Of a DNA stretch of 64,000 bases, positions 8,670 through 17,446 are shown piece by piece. A model generated the notes under the pieces. It was not told the DNA's origin. It worked only from the letters and a program-made list of their open reading frames with translations, and ran no database searches. The stretch comes from Paenibacillus tepidiphilus. Lineage in GTDB: Bacteria > Bacillota > Bacilli > Paenibacillales > Paenibacillaceae. Numbering within the stretch: position 1 is the stretch's first letter; each line of letters starts with the position of its first letter. The position numbers and the translations under genes were made by a program. The stretch is taken from contig NZ_VWRQ01000004.1 of NCBI RefSeq assembly GCF_008635795.1, positions 186,001 to 250,000 on the forward strand, given 5' to 3'.

Positions 8670-9953
8670 TTGACAAATAACGGATTTCAACATGGCAGCG
8701 TGGCAGGCATACGGATCCATGTGTTGCCGACCAAGGCGTTCAAGACGTTCGCCATATCGCTGTATGCAGGTGTTCCGCTGGACGAGAATACGGTGACAGA
8801 GACGGCCACTTTGCCTTTTGTGCTGCGCCGGGGAACGGCTTCCTACCCGGAAACGATCCAGTTCCGCGAGCGGCTGGAGGAATTGTACGGCGCCGGGTTT
8901 GGCTTTGACATCTACAAGCGGGGCGATTATCAGATTGTCCAGTTTCGGATGGACACGATCAACGATTCCTTCGTGCAGAGCAAGGACAGCCTGCTGGCTG
9001 AATCCTTTGCTTTTCTCGGAGAGGTAATCACCCGTCCCTTGCTGGAAGACGGCCATTTCCGGGCGGCCTATGTGAACACCGAGCGGGAGACGGTTCGTAA
9101 GAAGCTGGAAGCCATTGTTAATGACAAAATCCGCTATGCCGCTGAACGCTGCATCGAAGTGATGTGCGCAGGAGAGCCTTACCGGCTGCATCCCCTGGGA
9201 CAAAGAGCCGATCTTGACCGCATTACTCCGGAATCGTTGTACGGCACTTACAAGAACTGGCTGGACGGGGCTATATTCGATCTGTATGTGGTTGGCGATA
9301 CCACTCCGGAGGAAGTCGAGAAGCTGGTCGCCGCGAATTTCGGACGTGGCAACGCCCGCAGTGCGGATTATGAATCCCGGTTTACGCCGGTTCAGGTCAA
9401 TGAGGTCCGGACTGTGGAGGAGCGGCTTAATGTTAATCAAGGCAAGCTGAATATGGGGCTGCGTACTTCAATTACTTATGGCGACGACCGGTATGCTTCC
9501 ACCCTGATGTACAACGGAATCCTTGGCGGATACCCGCATTCGAAGCTGTTTGTGAATGTGCGGGAGAAGGCAAGCCTGGCGTATTATGCTTCTTCGCGGT
9601 ATGACGGCCATAAAGGGATCGGAACGATCCAATCCGGCATCGAAACCCAGAACTACGGCAAAGCCGTCGATATTATCCGCAAACAGCTCGATGAACTGAA
9701 GAGCGGTAACATTACCGATCTGGAGCTGAACCAGACTAAGGCAATGATCCGCAATCTGCTCTCTGAAATTCAGGACTCTGCCTTTGAGATGATCTCCTTC
9801 GATTTCAACCGGCAGCTTTCCGGCAAAAACCGCTCAACCGCAGAACTGCTGAGCCAGGTGGACGGAACCGGGGTGTCCGATGTGAAAGCAGCGGCGGAGA
9901 CCTTCCAGCTCGATACGATTTATTTCCTGACAGGGCAGAAGGAGGGGGAATAG
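8670..9953 (+). CDS. ymfF: M16 (insulinase-like) family protein, YmfF-type, no zinc motif
   Basis: The 427-residue product has the M16 fold but lacks the HxxEH zinc motif at the expected N-terminal position, where it reads TLPFVLRRGT. In M16 pairs one subunit commonly carries the zinc site and the other does not, and the next gene (9956) has HFLEH, so this is likely the non-catalytic partner of a two-part peptidase. The start is TTG 8670, eight bases after AAAGGAG at 8655-8661; the frame is open further upstream but without a ribosome site and through the sleB hairpin. The frame ends two bases before the next start, so the pair is co-translated. The Bacillus counterpart is ymfF, next to ymfH. 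Confidence 0.88.
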   Translation: MTNNGFQHGSVAGIRIHVLPTKAFKTFAISLYAGVPLDENTVTETATLPFVLRRGTASYPETIQFRERLEELYGAGFGFDIYKRGDYQIVQFRMDTINDSFVQSKDSLLAESFAFLGEVITRPLLEDGHFRAAYVNTERETVRKKLEAIVNDKIRYAAERCIEVMCAGEPYRLHPLGQRADLDRITPESLYGTYKNWLDGAIFDLYVVGDTTPEEVEKLVAANFGRGNARSADYESRFTPVQVNEVRTVEERLNVNQGKLNMGLRTSITYGDDRYASTLMYNGILGGYPHSKLFVNVREKASLAYYASSRYDGHKGIGTIQSGIETQNYGKAVDIIRKQLDELKSGNITDLELNQTKAMIRNLLSEIQDSAFEMISFDFNRQLSGKNRSTAELLSQVDGTGVSDVKAAAETFQLDTIYFLTGQKEGE

Positions 9954-9955
9954 CG

Positions 9956-11236
9956 GTGGAAAGCAAAACTTACGAGAGACTTCAAGAAACGCTGTATTAC
10001 GAGGTAATGGATAACGGGTTACAGGTATACGTATTGCCAAAGCCAACTTTTAAGAAAACCTATGCCACCTTTGCTACCAAATATGGCTCTGTGGATAATC
10101 ATTTCCGTGTGGAGGGGGGAGAAGAGACCCGGGTTCCTGACGGCATCGCCCATTTTCTGGAGCATAAGATGTTCGAGGAGCCCGAAGGAGACATCTTCGC
10201 GACCTTTGCTTCAAACGGGGCATCAGCGAACGCTTTTACCAGCTTCGACCAGACAGTATATTTGTTCTCTGCTACAGAGAATATTGAGACCAACCTCACA
10301 ACCTTGGTTGACTTTGTGCAGCGTCCATACTTTACCGACGAGAATGTGGAGAAGGAAAAGGGCATTATCGGCCAGGAGATCAATATGTATGCCGACAATC
10401 CCGACTGGCGGGTCTATTTCGGCCTGATTGAGGCGATGTATTCCAAGCACCCGGTGCATATTGATATTGCCGGAACGGTGGAGTCGATCAGCACAATTAC
10501 CAAAGAGACACTCTATACGTGCTACAACTCGTTTTACCATCCGAGCAATATGCTGCTGTTCATTGTCGGCGGTGTCGATCCCGAGCAAGTATTCACCCTG
10601 ATCCGCAGTAACCAGAACACCAAATCGTACGGCAAGCAGGGACAGATTGAACGGCTTTTCGAGCCGGAGCCGGCCGAGGTGGCCAATAAGTGGAAAGAGT
10701 GCAAGCTCGCTGTATCCATGCCCAAATGTCTGTTCGGATTCAAGGAAAAGGCAACAGGACTGACCGGTCCGGATGCCGTACGGCGTGATCTCACGACCAA
10801 GCTGATGCTGGATCTGCTCTTCGGAAGCAGCACGGAGCTGTATCAGAAGCTATATAATGAAGATCTGATTTCTGACAGCTTCAGCCATGAATTCAACAGT
10901 TCGCCGCAGTACGCCTTTTCTGCTGTGGGCGGTGATACGAAGGATCCGGGGAGACTGATGGAGCGGATCAAAGAGGAAGTATCATCCCTTCTGGAAAGCG
11001 GATTTGCTGCGAAGGATTTCGAACGTGCCCGGAAAAAGAAAATCGGGGGTTATCTGCGGATGCTGAATTCTCCGGAAAATATCGCCCATGAATTTACGCG
11101 CTACCAATTCCGCGGCGGTGATTTGTTCGAGGTGCTTCCGGTGTATGAATCCATTACTCTTGAGGATGTGAACGCCCGGCTGCGCGAGCATGTCGCTTGG
11201 GAGCAGATGTCCGTATCGCTTGTGGTGAGTCCGTAA
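9956..11236 (+). CDS. ymfH: M16 family zinc peptidase, YmfH-type
   Basis: This 426-residue M16 peptidase keeps the inverted zinc motif HFLEH (His66, Glu69, His70) followed by the family KMFEEP stretch. It probably works with the metal-less partner encoded just upstream to degrade peptides in the cytoplasm. No signal peptide or membrane segment is seen. The GTG start at 9956 is preceded by GGAGGGGG at 9941-9948 and lies only two bases past the ymfF stop. The last base of its stop TAA is the first base of the next start, so translation is tightly coupled across three genes. The physiological substrate is unknown. Confidence 0.9.
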   Translation: MESKTYERLQETLYYEVMDNGLQVYVLPKPTFKKTYATFATKYGSVDNHFRVEGGEETRVPDGIAHFLEHKMFEEPEGDIFATFASNGASANAFTSFDQTVYLFSATENIETNLTTLVDFVQRPYFTDENVEKEKGIIGQEINMYADNPDWRVYFGLIEAMYSKHPVHIDIAGTVESISTITKETLYTCYNSFYHPSNMLLFIVGGVDPEQVFTLIRSNQNTKSYGKQGQIERLFEPEPAEVANKWKECKLAVSMPKCLFGFKEKATGLTGPDAVRRDLTTKLMLDLLFGSSTELYQKLYNEDLISDSFSHEFNSSPQYAFSAVGGDTKDPGRLMERIKEEVSSLLESGFAAKDFERARKKKIGGYLRMLNSPENIAHEFTRYQFRGGDLFEVLPVYESITLEDVNARLREHVAWEQMSVSLVVSP

Positions 11237-12003
11237 TGGCTTCTCTGGGAGAGAGCGGCAAACCCATCAAGGAAATGACGGTGCTGATCACCGGAGGCAG
11301 CGGGGGAATCGGGGGGGCGATCGCTGAGCGATTCGCCTCCGTTGGCATGAATATTGTCATTCATTATATGAATTCGCATGAAGCGGCCAATGAAGTGGCG
11401 CGGCGCTGCATGGCGCTTGGCGCCAAGGTGCTGACGGTAGCGGCCGATGTCCGCGACCGCAGCCAGCTGCTGAGGATGGCGGAGCGGCTGGAGGGCAGCG
11501 GCATGCTCCCGGATATCCTGGTGAACAATGCCGGAAAGGCCCATTACGGGATGCTGGCCGATGTGACAGAAGAGGAATGGGATGATATTATGGCCGTCAA
11601 CCTCAAGGGGACTTTCTTGTGCAGCCAAATCTTTATGCGACCTATGGTCTCCCAGCGGTTCGGGCGGATTATTAATGTCTCTTCCGTCTGGGGCATTTCA
11701 GGGGCTTCCTGCGAGGTGGCTTATTCGGCCAGCAAAGGCGGCATCAATGCATTCACCAAAGCGCTGGCGAAGGAGCTGGCGCCTTCCGGAGTGACGGTGA
11801 ATGCCGTTGCCCCGGGAGCGGTCAACACCTCCATGCTCTCCAATCTGCAGGAGGATGAGATGCGCATGCTTGAGGAGGAAATTCCGGCCGGGCGGCTTGC
11901 GTCTCCGGAGGAAATTTCTTCGCTGGTTTACTTTCTGGCCCTGCCGGAGTCGGGCTACATCACCGGGCAGATCATCAGCCCGAACGGCGGCTGGATTACC
12001 TGA
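11236..12003 (+). CDS. ymfI: SDR family oxidoreductase (YmfI, FabG-like)
   Basis: This 255-residue short-chain dehydrogenase/reductase has the NAD(P) motif TGGSGGIGG near residue 17, NNAG near residue 96 and the catalytic YSASK near residue 161. It resembles 3-oxoacyl-ACP reductases, but the house-keeping fabG is normally in the fab operon, so the substrate here is unknown. The ATG at 11236 overlaps the ymfH stop by one base, which fits the ymfF-ymfH-ymfI order of Bacillus. An in-frame GTG lies 39 bases upstream inside ymfH but has no advantage. Confidence 0.88.
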   Translation: MASLGESGKPIKEMTVLITGGSGGIGGAIAERFASVGMNIVIHYMNSHEAANEVARRCMALGAKVLTVAADVRDRSQLLRMAERLEGSGMLPDILVNNAGKAHYGMLADVTEEEWDDIMAVNLKGTFLCSQIFMRPMVSQRFGRIINVSSVWGISGASCEVAYSASKGGINAFTKALAKELAPSGVTVNAVAPGAVNTSMLSNLQEDEMRMLEEEIPAGRLASPEEISSLVYFLALPESGYITGQIISPNGGWIT

Positions 12004-12145
12004 ACCCCGGAGCTGCAGGACTGGCGAAATGCTCCAGCATAAGAAGTATCGCGCGGACACATATTAATATTGTTGCTTTTAAATCTCACGTAAACGGCGT
12101 CCCTTATCCAAGGCAGGCGGCCGTAACCTTGAAGGAGGATTTAAG

Positions 12146-12406
12146 ATGTCAACAGAGTCCGTAGTAAAGAACTTTGATACCTGGAAGCATTTTCTCGGCG
12201 AGAAGGTCATTCAGGCCGAAAAAATGGGGATGAGCGATGAGACCATCTCCAAGCTGGCTTACGAAATCGGGGAATTCCTCGACAAGAAAGTCGATCCCGG
12301 GAACTATTCCAACCGGGCGATCAAAGAGCTATGGGATGTCGGCAACGACGCGGAGAAGCACACGATCGCTTCCCTGATGGTCAAGCTGGCGAAGACAAAC
12401 GCATAG
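12146..12406 (+). CDS. ymfJ: DUF3243 family protein (YmfJ)
   Basis: This 86-residue, charged, probably helical protein has no membrane segment. Sequence features (VVKNFDTWKHFLG start, VDPGNYSNRAIKELWDVG) and location between ymfI and ymfK identify it as the YmfJ/DUF3243 family, whose function is unknown. A strong AAGGAGGA site lies about nine bases before the ATG. A 142-base gap separates it from ymfI and a terminator follows at once, so it may have its own promoter in that gap, though I could not pick one out. Confidence 0.85.
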   Translation: MSTESVVKNFDTWKHFLGEKVIQAEKMGMSDETISKLAYEIGEFLDKKVDPGNYSNRAIKELWDVGNDAEKHTIASLMVKLAKTNA

Positions 12407-12416
12407 CATGCGGAAC

Positions 12417-12438
12417 AAGCTCCCGTCAGGGAGCTTTT
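12417..12438 (+). terminator. Intrinsic terminator after ymfJ
   Basis: AAGCTCCC and GGGAGCTT pair around a GTCA loop and are followed by T residues. Confidence 0.8.
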
Positions 12439-12584
12439 CTGCAATTATTACAGAGGCAGCCTTGCCTTTCAAATGTATTTTATATATCATTAACATGACC
12501 CGTGTTTCAGAACACTTTACGGAAGCCGGTTTTTTTGCTGTTTGGCGGAAAGTGTCGGGAAATGGAATCTATGAGGTGCTTTAG

Positions 12585-13349
12585 GTGGAATATAAACAGT
12601 GGTATATGGAGTACAAGATACATAAGAACAGACCCGGTTTGCTCGGTGATATTGCGTCCATGCTCGGTATGCTGGAGGTCAACATTCTGACCATTAACGG
12701 TGTGGAGGGAAAGACCCGCGGCATGCTGCTGGAAACAAGCGACGATGAGAAGATCATGCTGATGGGCGAAATGCTCAAGAAGGTTGACAATATAACTGTG
12801 ACGGCGCTGCGTTCTCCCCGTCTGGTCGACAAGCTGGCCGTCCGTCACGGACGGTATATCGACCGTGATTCCGATGACCGCAAGACCTTCCGTTTTACCC
12901 GCGATGAGCTTGGACTGCTGGTTGACTTCCTCGGCGAGCTGTTTAAACGGGAGGGGAATCAGGTTATAGGACTACGTGGCATGCCCCGCGTAGGCAAGAC
13001 CGAATCCATTATCGCGGGAAGCGTCTGTGCGATGAAGCGGTGGACGTTTGTTTCCTCGACGCTGCTGCGGCAGACCGTCCGCAGCCAGCTGGCCGAGGAC
13101 GAAATGAATCCGAATAATGTATTTATTATCGACGGCATCGTCAGTACGATCCGTTCCAATGAGAAGCATTATAATCTGCTGCAGCAGGTGATGAACATGC
13201 CAAGCACGAAGGTGATTGAGCATCCGGACATTTTTGTACGGGAATCAGAGTATACCTTTGATGATTTCGACATTATTATCGAATTGCGCAATACACCGAA
13301 CGAGGAGATCCAGTATGAGTCGTTTACAGCTTATACCGACGATCTTTGA
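12585..13349 (+). CDS. ymfK: DUF3388 family protein with ACT and P-loop features (YmfK)
   Basis: The 254-residue product matches the YmfK/DUF3388 family by position and sequence. Its first 75 residues look like an ACT ligand-binding domain (KNRPGLLGDIASML, VNILTINGVEGK). The middle has a Walker A-like GMPRVGKT (residues 132-139) and a Walker B-like NVFIIDG ending in Asp183. This combination suggests a small nucleotide-binding protein controlled by an amino acid or similar ligand, but that is inference and no activity is established. The start is GTG 12585, with GAGGTG at 12574-12579. RodZ follows by 38 bases, so the two are probably one transcript. Confidence 0.85.
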   Translation: MEYKQWYMEYKIHKNRPGLLGDIASMLGMLEVNILTINGVEGKTRGMLLETSDDEKIMLMGEMLKKVDNITVTALRSPRLVDKLAVRHGRYIDRDSDDRKTFRFTRDELGLLVDFLGELFKREGNQVIGLRGMPRVGKTESIIAGSVCAMKRWTFVSSTLLRQTVRSQLAEDEMNPNNVFIIDGIVSTIRSNEKHYNLLQQVMNMPSTKVIEHPDIFVRESEYTFDDFDIIIELRNTPNEEIQYESFTAYTDDL

Positions 13350-13387
13350 GATACGATTCATAACTAATTTTCAGGAGGTGATGGTAT

Positions 13388-14365
13388 ATGTCGGAACTGG
13401 GCCGGCATTTGAAAGAGGCGCGCCTGCAAAAGGGCATGAGCCTCGATGATGTCCAGGAAGTCACAAAAATTCGCAAAAAGTATTTGGAAGCCATCGAAGC
13501 GGGCGATTACACGGTACTGCCGGGGAGCTTCTATGTCCGCGCATTTATCAAAACCTATGCGGAGGCTGTCGGTGTCAATCCGGACGAGCTGATGGAGGAG
13601 CACGGCAATGTACCCGCTGCGCCTCCGGACACTACAATGGAGACCGTCATTCAGAAGCGCAGCCGCAGATCGGATACGCAGCGGAACACCAAATGGCTGC
13701 CGACCGTCCTGATGTGGACCTTTCCGATATTGATCGTTGCCGTGATCTATATTTACGCATCGAATAGCTGGAATAAGTCGGATTCTGCAACAGTCGACTC
13801 TTCCAATGTCACCCATGAGTCGCAGAATCCTTCCGAGGCGACGCCGTCGCCGACGGCGGTAGGTGGCGGTATTGCCCCTTCAGCATCGGCCGGCACCGAA
13901 GGATCACCTGAGCCGACCGTGGCTCCGACGGCTTCACCGACGCCGAGTCCATCACCGACCACACAGCCAGTGGCCGTTACGGAAGACGGCAAATCGGGCA
14001 AAACGACCAAATTCAAAGTATCGGCACCTGCGGGCAGCGCCATCGAAGTGAAGATCGCTGCCACCGGAACGAGCTGGCTGGAGGTATACCGGGGTGAGAA
14101 CTCCAAAGGCGAGAAGCTAAGCTTCGGTAATACCGCCGACGGTGACAATATGACCTTTACGCTGGATGCCCAAGGCATGTACATCAAATCCGGTTATTCA
14201 CCGGCTACCGTGATTACCGTTAACGGCCAGGTGATTACTGACGGCAAGACATCCTCACGGCTGCTGCTGCAGCTGGATAACGGAACGGAAGCCGGAAGCG
14301 GTGAACCGCAAAGTACGGAAGCTGGCGGCGATAATGACGATGGGAATGATGACGGCGGAGAATAA
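13388..14365 (+). CDS. rodZ: Cell-shape protein RodZ (YmfM)
   Basis: The 325-residue product has the RodZ layout: an N-terminal cytoplasmic HTH_25 domain (residues about 1-75), a basic juxtamembrane patch (RSRRSDTQRN), one membrane segment (about 104-124), a long Ser/Thr/Pro-rich periplasm-side linker and a C-terminal DUF4115 beta domain. RodZ links MreB filaments to the elongation machinery at the membrane. The start is ATG 13388 after AGGAGGTG. The final residues are unusually rich in Asp, Asn and Gly. It sits between ymfK and pgsA as in Bacillus, except that two extra genes intervene here. Confidence 0.92.
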   Translation: MSELGRHLKEARLQKGMSLDDVQEVTKIRKKYLEAIEAGDYTVLPGSFYVRAFIKTYAEAVGVNPDELMEEHGNVPAAPPDTTMETVIQKRSRRSDTQRNTKWLPTVLMWTFPILIVAVIYIYASNSWNKSDSATVDSSNVTHESQNPSEATPSPTAVGGGIAPSASAGTEGSPEPTVAPTASPTPSPSPTTQPVAVTEDGKSGKTTKFKVSAPAGSAIEVKIAATGTSWLEVYRGENSKGEKLSFGNTADGDNMTFTLDAQGMYIKSGYSPATVITVNGQVITDGKTSSRLLLQLDNGTEAGSGEPQSTEAGGDNDDGNDDGGE

Positions 14366-14446
14366 CAGTCAGGTATAGTTTTCGGGTGAATGGAGAACCT
14401 AAGAGTGATTTACAGTTCTTTCGCCAGAAGAGAGGTGTATTCACTC

Positions 14447-14608
14447 ATGACCGTCAGCTGGATTGTAACGGGGCTGGGTATCATTGTCAGCCTTCTCGGC
14501 TATTACTTGACGCCAAGCGCCTGGGGCTATGGAATTCTTGGCTTCGGATTAGCGCATGTCGTGCTGGGGATTCTGGACATGTTCCGGGCTCCCGCCCGCA
14601 GCAGATAG
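14447..14608 (+). CDS. Small two-helix membrane protein of unknown function
   Basis: From ATG 14447 the product has 53 residues, almost all in two hydrophobic segments (VSWIVTGLGIIVSLLGYYL and GYGILGFGLAHVVLGIL) and a short basic tail. An ATG at 14390 in the same frame would add 19 residues, but the 14447 start has the better ribosome site (AGAGAGGTG at 14428-14436). I do not recognise the family. It lies between rodZ and a terminator, so it could be the last gene of the rodZ transcript and may be a small envelope protein. Confidence 0.6.
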   Translation: MTVSWIVTGLGIIVSLLGYYLTPSAWGYGILGFGLAHVVLGILDMFRAPARSR

Positions 14609-14622
14609 TACCTATGTACCGG

Positions 14623-14658
14623 CGCCTCCCACAGGTCAAACTGCGGGAGGCGTGTTTT
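14623..14658 (+). terminator. Intrinsic terminator after the small membrane protein
   Basis: CGCCTCCC (14623-14630) pairs with GGGAGGCG (14645-14652), with an inner CAG/CTG pair, and is followed by TGTTTT. Confidence 0.8.
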
Positions 14659-14743
14659 GCCTGTTCTTCTTCCATTATTAGACTTGGCAGCGACTTTTTC
14701 ATATAATAAGAGCAGTATAAATGTAAACAAAGGACGTGGAACA

Positions 14744-15235
14744 ATGGCCTCGGAAAGTGCATTCGATATTGTGTCCAAAATGGACATGCAGGAATTGACC
14801 AACGCTGTCAATCAGACGGAGAAAGAAATCGCGAACCGTTTTGATTTCAAGAACAGCAAGAGCAGCCTGAAGCTGGAGAAGGACGCACTGATTATCGCTT
14901 CTGAAGATGAATACAAGCTGAATGCCGTCATCGACATTTTGCAGTCCAAGATGGTAAAGCGCGGAATTACGCTCAAGAATATGGACTTCGGCAAAATCGA
15001 GCCGGCAGCTTCCGGTACTGTCCGTCAGCGTCTGGGCCTCAAGCAGGGGATTGACCAGGAGAACGCCAAGAAGATTAATATCCTGATCCGTGATTCCAAG
15101 CTCAAGGTGAAGAGCCAAATCCAGGGCGATCAAATCCGGGTAACCGGAAAGAGCAGGGACGATCTGCAGCAAATTATCCACCTGCTCCGTAACGCGGATC
15201 TGCCGCTTGATCTCCAGTTTAACAATTTCAAATAA
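14744..15235 (+). CDS. YajQ family nucleotide-binding protein
   Basis: This 163-residue protein has the standard YajQ length and sequence: ESAFDIVSKMDMQE near the start, FDFKNSKSSL near residue 27 and a C-terminal DLPLDLQFNNFK. Members bind nucleotides, and in some bacteria cyclic di-GMP; the B. subtilis member is YitK. It is cytoplasmic with a double ferredoxin-like fold. ATG 14744 follows AAAGGA at 14729-14734; the frame is open further upstream through the preceding terminator. It is not part of the B. subtilis ymf-pgsA order, so it is a lineage-specific insertion into this block. Confidence 0.88.
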   Translation: MASESAFDIVSKMDMQELTNAVNQTEKEIANRFDFKNSKSSLKLEKDALIIASEDEYKLNAVIDILQSKMVKRGITLKNMDFGKIEPAASGTVRQRLGLKQGIDQENAKKINILIRDSKLKVKSQIQGDQIRVTGKSRDDLQQIIHLLRNADLPLDLQFNNFK

Positions 15236-15243
15236 CTCCATGT

Positions 15244-15283
15244 GCCCCGCGGTGCTGCTAACTGCCTATGCGGGGTGCTTTGT
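15244..15283 (+). terminator. Probable terminator after the YajQ gene
   Basis: GCCCCGC (15244-15250) pairs with GCGGGGT (15270-15276) and is followed by a T-rich stretch broken by G. Confidence 0.55.
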
Positions 15284-15290
15284 GTTTGTT

Positions 15291-15319
15291 TTGACACTTA
15301 CATAGGGCTATAATATACT
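15291..15319 (+). promoter_or_regulatory. Sigma-A promoter for pgsA
   Basis: A perfect TTGACA (15291-15296), a 17-base spacer and TATACT (15314-15319). An overlapping TATAAT at 15309 would give only a 12-base spacer and is not the likely -10. Confidence 0.7.
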
Positions 15320-15384
15320 AGCTTAAGCAGTTTCGCAGAAAATTGTGGAATTTCGGATTCGTAAGGACCAGGGGAGGAACTTCA

Positions 15385-15972
15385 GTGAATTTGCCCAACC
15401 GCATCACCTTAGCGCGTATTTTTCTTATTCCGATCATGATGATTTTCCTGCTGGCGGACTTCAGCTTTTTCCCTGAACCGATCCATTGGGGCTCCTTTGA
15501 GCTTTCGATAAATCACCTGATCGCAGCTCTGATCTTCCTGCTGGCGGCCAGCACGGACGGTATCGACGGTTACATCGCGCGCAAATATAATATGGTCACC
15601 AATCTTGGAAAGCTGCTGGACCCGTTGGCGGACAAGCTGCTTGTCTCCGCTGTGCTGATCTCGCTGGTGGAAATGGGGAAATGCGATTCCTGGATCGCCG
15701 TTGTCATCATCAGCCGCGAGTTTGCCGTGACCGGACTTCGTCAGGTTGCTCTCTTGGAAGGAAAGGTGATGGCCGCCGGCAAATGGGGCAAGATCAAGAC
15801 CGTGGTCCAGATTGTTGCCATTTCACTTCTGCTGCTCAACAATTTTCCGTTCCAGTTTATCAGCATCCCTGTAGACGATATTGCGATTTGGGCGGCTGCG
15901 TTGATTACGATTTATTCGGGTATTGATTACTTTGTGAAGAACAAAGAGATATTAAAGTCGCATGAAGCCTAG
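15385..15972 (+). CDS. pgsA: CDP-diacylglycerol-glycerol-3-phosphate 3-phosphatidyltransferase
   Basis: The 195-residue integral membrane enzyme makes phosphatidylglycerol phosphate, the committed step to phosphatidylglycerol and cardiolipin. The CDP-alcohol phosphotransferase motif is complete: Asp58, Asp61, Ala-Arg at 65-66, Gly75, Asp79 and Asp83. Several hydrophobic segments span the protein. GTG 15385 lies eight bases after GGGGAGG (15371-15377) and gives the length seen in B. subtilis (193). A clear sigma-A promoter precedes it. cinA follows after 39 bases and is probably co-transcribed. Confidence 0.93.
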   Translation: MNLPNRITLARIFLIPIMMIFLLADFSFFPEPIHWGSFELSINHLIAALIFLLAASTDGIDGYIARKYNMVTNLGKLLDPLADKLLVSAVLISLVEMGKCDSWIAVVIISREFAVTGLRQVALLEGKVMAAGKWGKIKTVVQIVAISLLLLNNFPFQFISIPVDDIAIWAAALITIYSGIDYFVKNKEILKSHEA

Positions 15973-16011
15973 AGTGTACTTCATACTGTAACCAGAAGGA
16001 GGAAGCCGGCT

Positions 16012-17301
16012 ATGAAAGCGGAAATTATCGCCGTAGGCACAGAACTTTTATTGGGACAAATTGTAAACAGCAACGGGCAGTTTTTATCGGTGGAGCTGGC
16101 TGCCCTGGGGGTTGATGTCTACTTTCAAACGGTGGTTGGAGACAATAGCAGCCGTATTCAACAAGCTATTGAAATCGCCCAAGGCCGGGCCGATATTATC
16201 TTGTTCACAGGCGGCATCGGCCCAACCGAGGATGATCTGACCAAAGATGCGCTTGCTGCGGCACTGGGTCGTACGCTCCATATCGATCATCTGGCCATGG
16301 ATCATGTACAGCGTTTCTTCGACGAACGCAAGATTACCATGACTGAGAATAACCGCAAGCAGGCGCTGGTCATCGAAGGAAGCACGCCGCTGGCCAATGA
16401 AATTGGCCTTGCCGTCGGTTTGGCCCTCGCTCATGAGAATAAATATTATATTGTACTGCCAGGTCCGCCCCGGGAGATGAAGCCGATGTTCACGGACAAG
16501 GTTAAGCCTTGGCTGCAGCAGCATGCACTTACCGATGAAATGCCGATTTACTCCAAGATGCTGAAGTTCGCCGGAATTGGCGAGTCGCTGCTGGAGGACA
16601 AGCTGATTGATCTCATCCGCAACCAGACGGACCCCACAATTGCTCCCTATGCCAAAGAAGGCGAGGTCACGGTGCGCATTTCGACCAAAGCGCCTTCCGA
16701 ACGTGAAGCGATGGTGAAGCTGGATGCCCTGGAGAAGAAGATTCAGGAACTGCTGCCTGAGTATATGTATGCCAATATTGATGTGCCACTGGAACAGCTG
16801 ATTGTGGACTGGATGGCTGATGCAGGGCTGACGATGAGCGCGGCGGAGAGCTGCACGGGCGGACTTCTCATGGAGAGCATCACCAGAACTCCGGGGAGCG
16901 CCTCAATGTTCCTCGGCGGAATCGTCTGCTATTCCAATGAAATGAAGAAGAAGCTGCTGAATGTGCCGGCCTCGCTGCTGGAGGGACCGGATGCCGCAGG
17001 TGCGGTAAGTCCGGAAGTGGCCGAGGTACTGGCGGAGCAGGTGCGGATGATCGCCGACAGCGATTTCGGCTTGTCCGTAACCGGCGTGGCCGGACCCGGT
17101 TACTCGGAACGTAAGCCTGTGGGTCTGGTATATGTGGGGCTGGCCGAACGCGGCCGCAAGACAGAGGTTTACGAGCTGAACCTCAAGGGCACGCGCGAGA
17201 ACATCCGGCTGCGCTCCGTCAAGGCGCTTCTATACCGTCTCTGGCGCCGGCTGGAAGCGCGCAAGGTAGAGACGCCGCTTGAAGGCTCGGCCTTGCAATA
17301 A
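16012..17301 (+). CDS. cinA: CinA family protein (competence/damage-inducible; NMN deamidase-like)
   Basis: The 429-residue protein has the two CinA domains: an N-terminal MoaB/MogA-like fold (KAEIIAVGTELLLG at the start, FTGGIGPTEDDLTKD near residue 64) and a C-terminal CinA/PncC domain (AAESCTGGLL near residue 280, SVTGVAGPGY near residue 359). Members hydrolyse ADP-ribose or deamidate nicotinamide mononucleotide, and cinA is often beside recA, as here. ATG 16012 follows AGAAGGAGG. A terminator separates it from recA, unlike lineages where cinA and recA share a transcript. Confidence 0.92.
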   Translation: MKAEIIAVGTELLLGQIVNSNGQFLSVELAALGVDVYFQTVVGDNSSRIQQAIEIAQGRADIILFTGGIGPTEDDLTKDALAAALGRTLHIDHLAMDHVQRFFDERKITMTENNRKQALVIEGSTPLANEIGLAVGLALAHENKYYIVLPGPPREMKPMFTDKVKPWLQQHALTDEMPIYSKMLKFAGIGESLLEDKLIDLIRNQTDPTIAPYAKEGEVTVRISTKAPSEREAMVKLDALEKKIQELLPEYMYANIDVPLEQLIVDWMADAGLTMSAAESCTGGLLMESITRTPGSASMFLGGIVCYSNEMKKKLLNVPASLLEGPDAAGAVSPEVAEVLAEQVRMIADSDFGLSVTGVAGPGYSERKPVGLVYVGLAERGRKTEVYELNLKGTRENIRLRSVKALLYRLWRRLEARKVETPLEGSALQ

Positions 17302-17336
17302 CATGCTCTATTGGGGTATAATTGGATATACGGAAG

Positions 17337-17373
17337 AACCGTGGCAATGAGAATCCTTTGCTGCGGTTTTTTG
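17337..17373 (+). terminator. Intrinsic terminator between cinA and recA
   Basis: AACCGTGGCAA (17337-17347) pairs with TTGCTGCGGTT (17358-17368, including G-T pairs) and runs into six T. Confidence 0.8.
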
Positions 17374-17423
17374 TTTGTTTCCTAGGCCATACACTCGCTG
17401 AAGAGGCTCCGGAGCCAAAAAAA

Positions 17424-17437
17424 CGAATGTATGTTCG
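17424..17437. promoter_or_regulatory. LexA (DinR) SOS box upstream of recA
   Basis: CGAATGTATGTTCG matches the Gram-positive LexA operator CGAACRNRYGTTCG at all but one fixed position (T for C at position five). It lies just upstream of the recA -35 region, as expected for SOS control of recA. Confidence 0.85.
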
Positions 17438-17446
17438 AAAAAAAGC

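Noticed and set aside
11236..12003. Naming the ymfI SDR as fabG
   Set aside because: FabG-like motifs are common in SDRs and the gene is not in a fatty-acid synthesis cluster.
14684..14707. TTGGCA and TATAAT upstream of the YajQ gene as a promoter
   Set aside because: The spacer is only 12 bases, too short for sigma-A; no better -35 was found, so no promoter was called.
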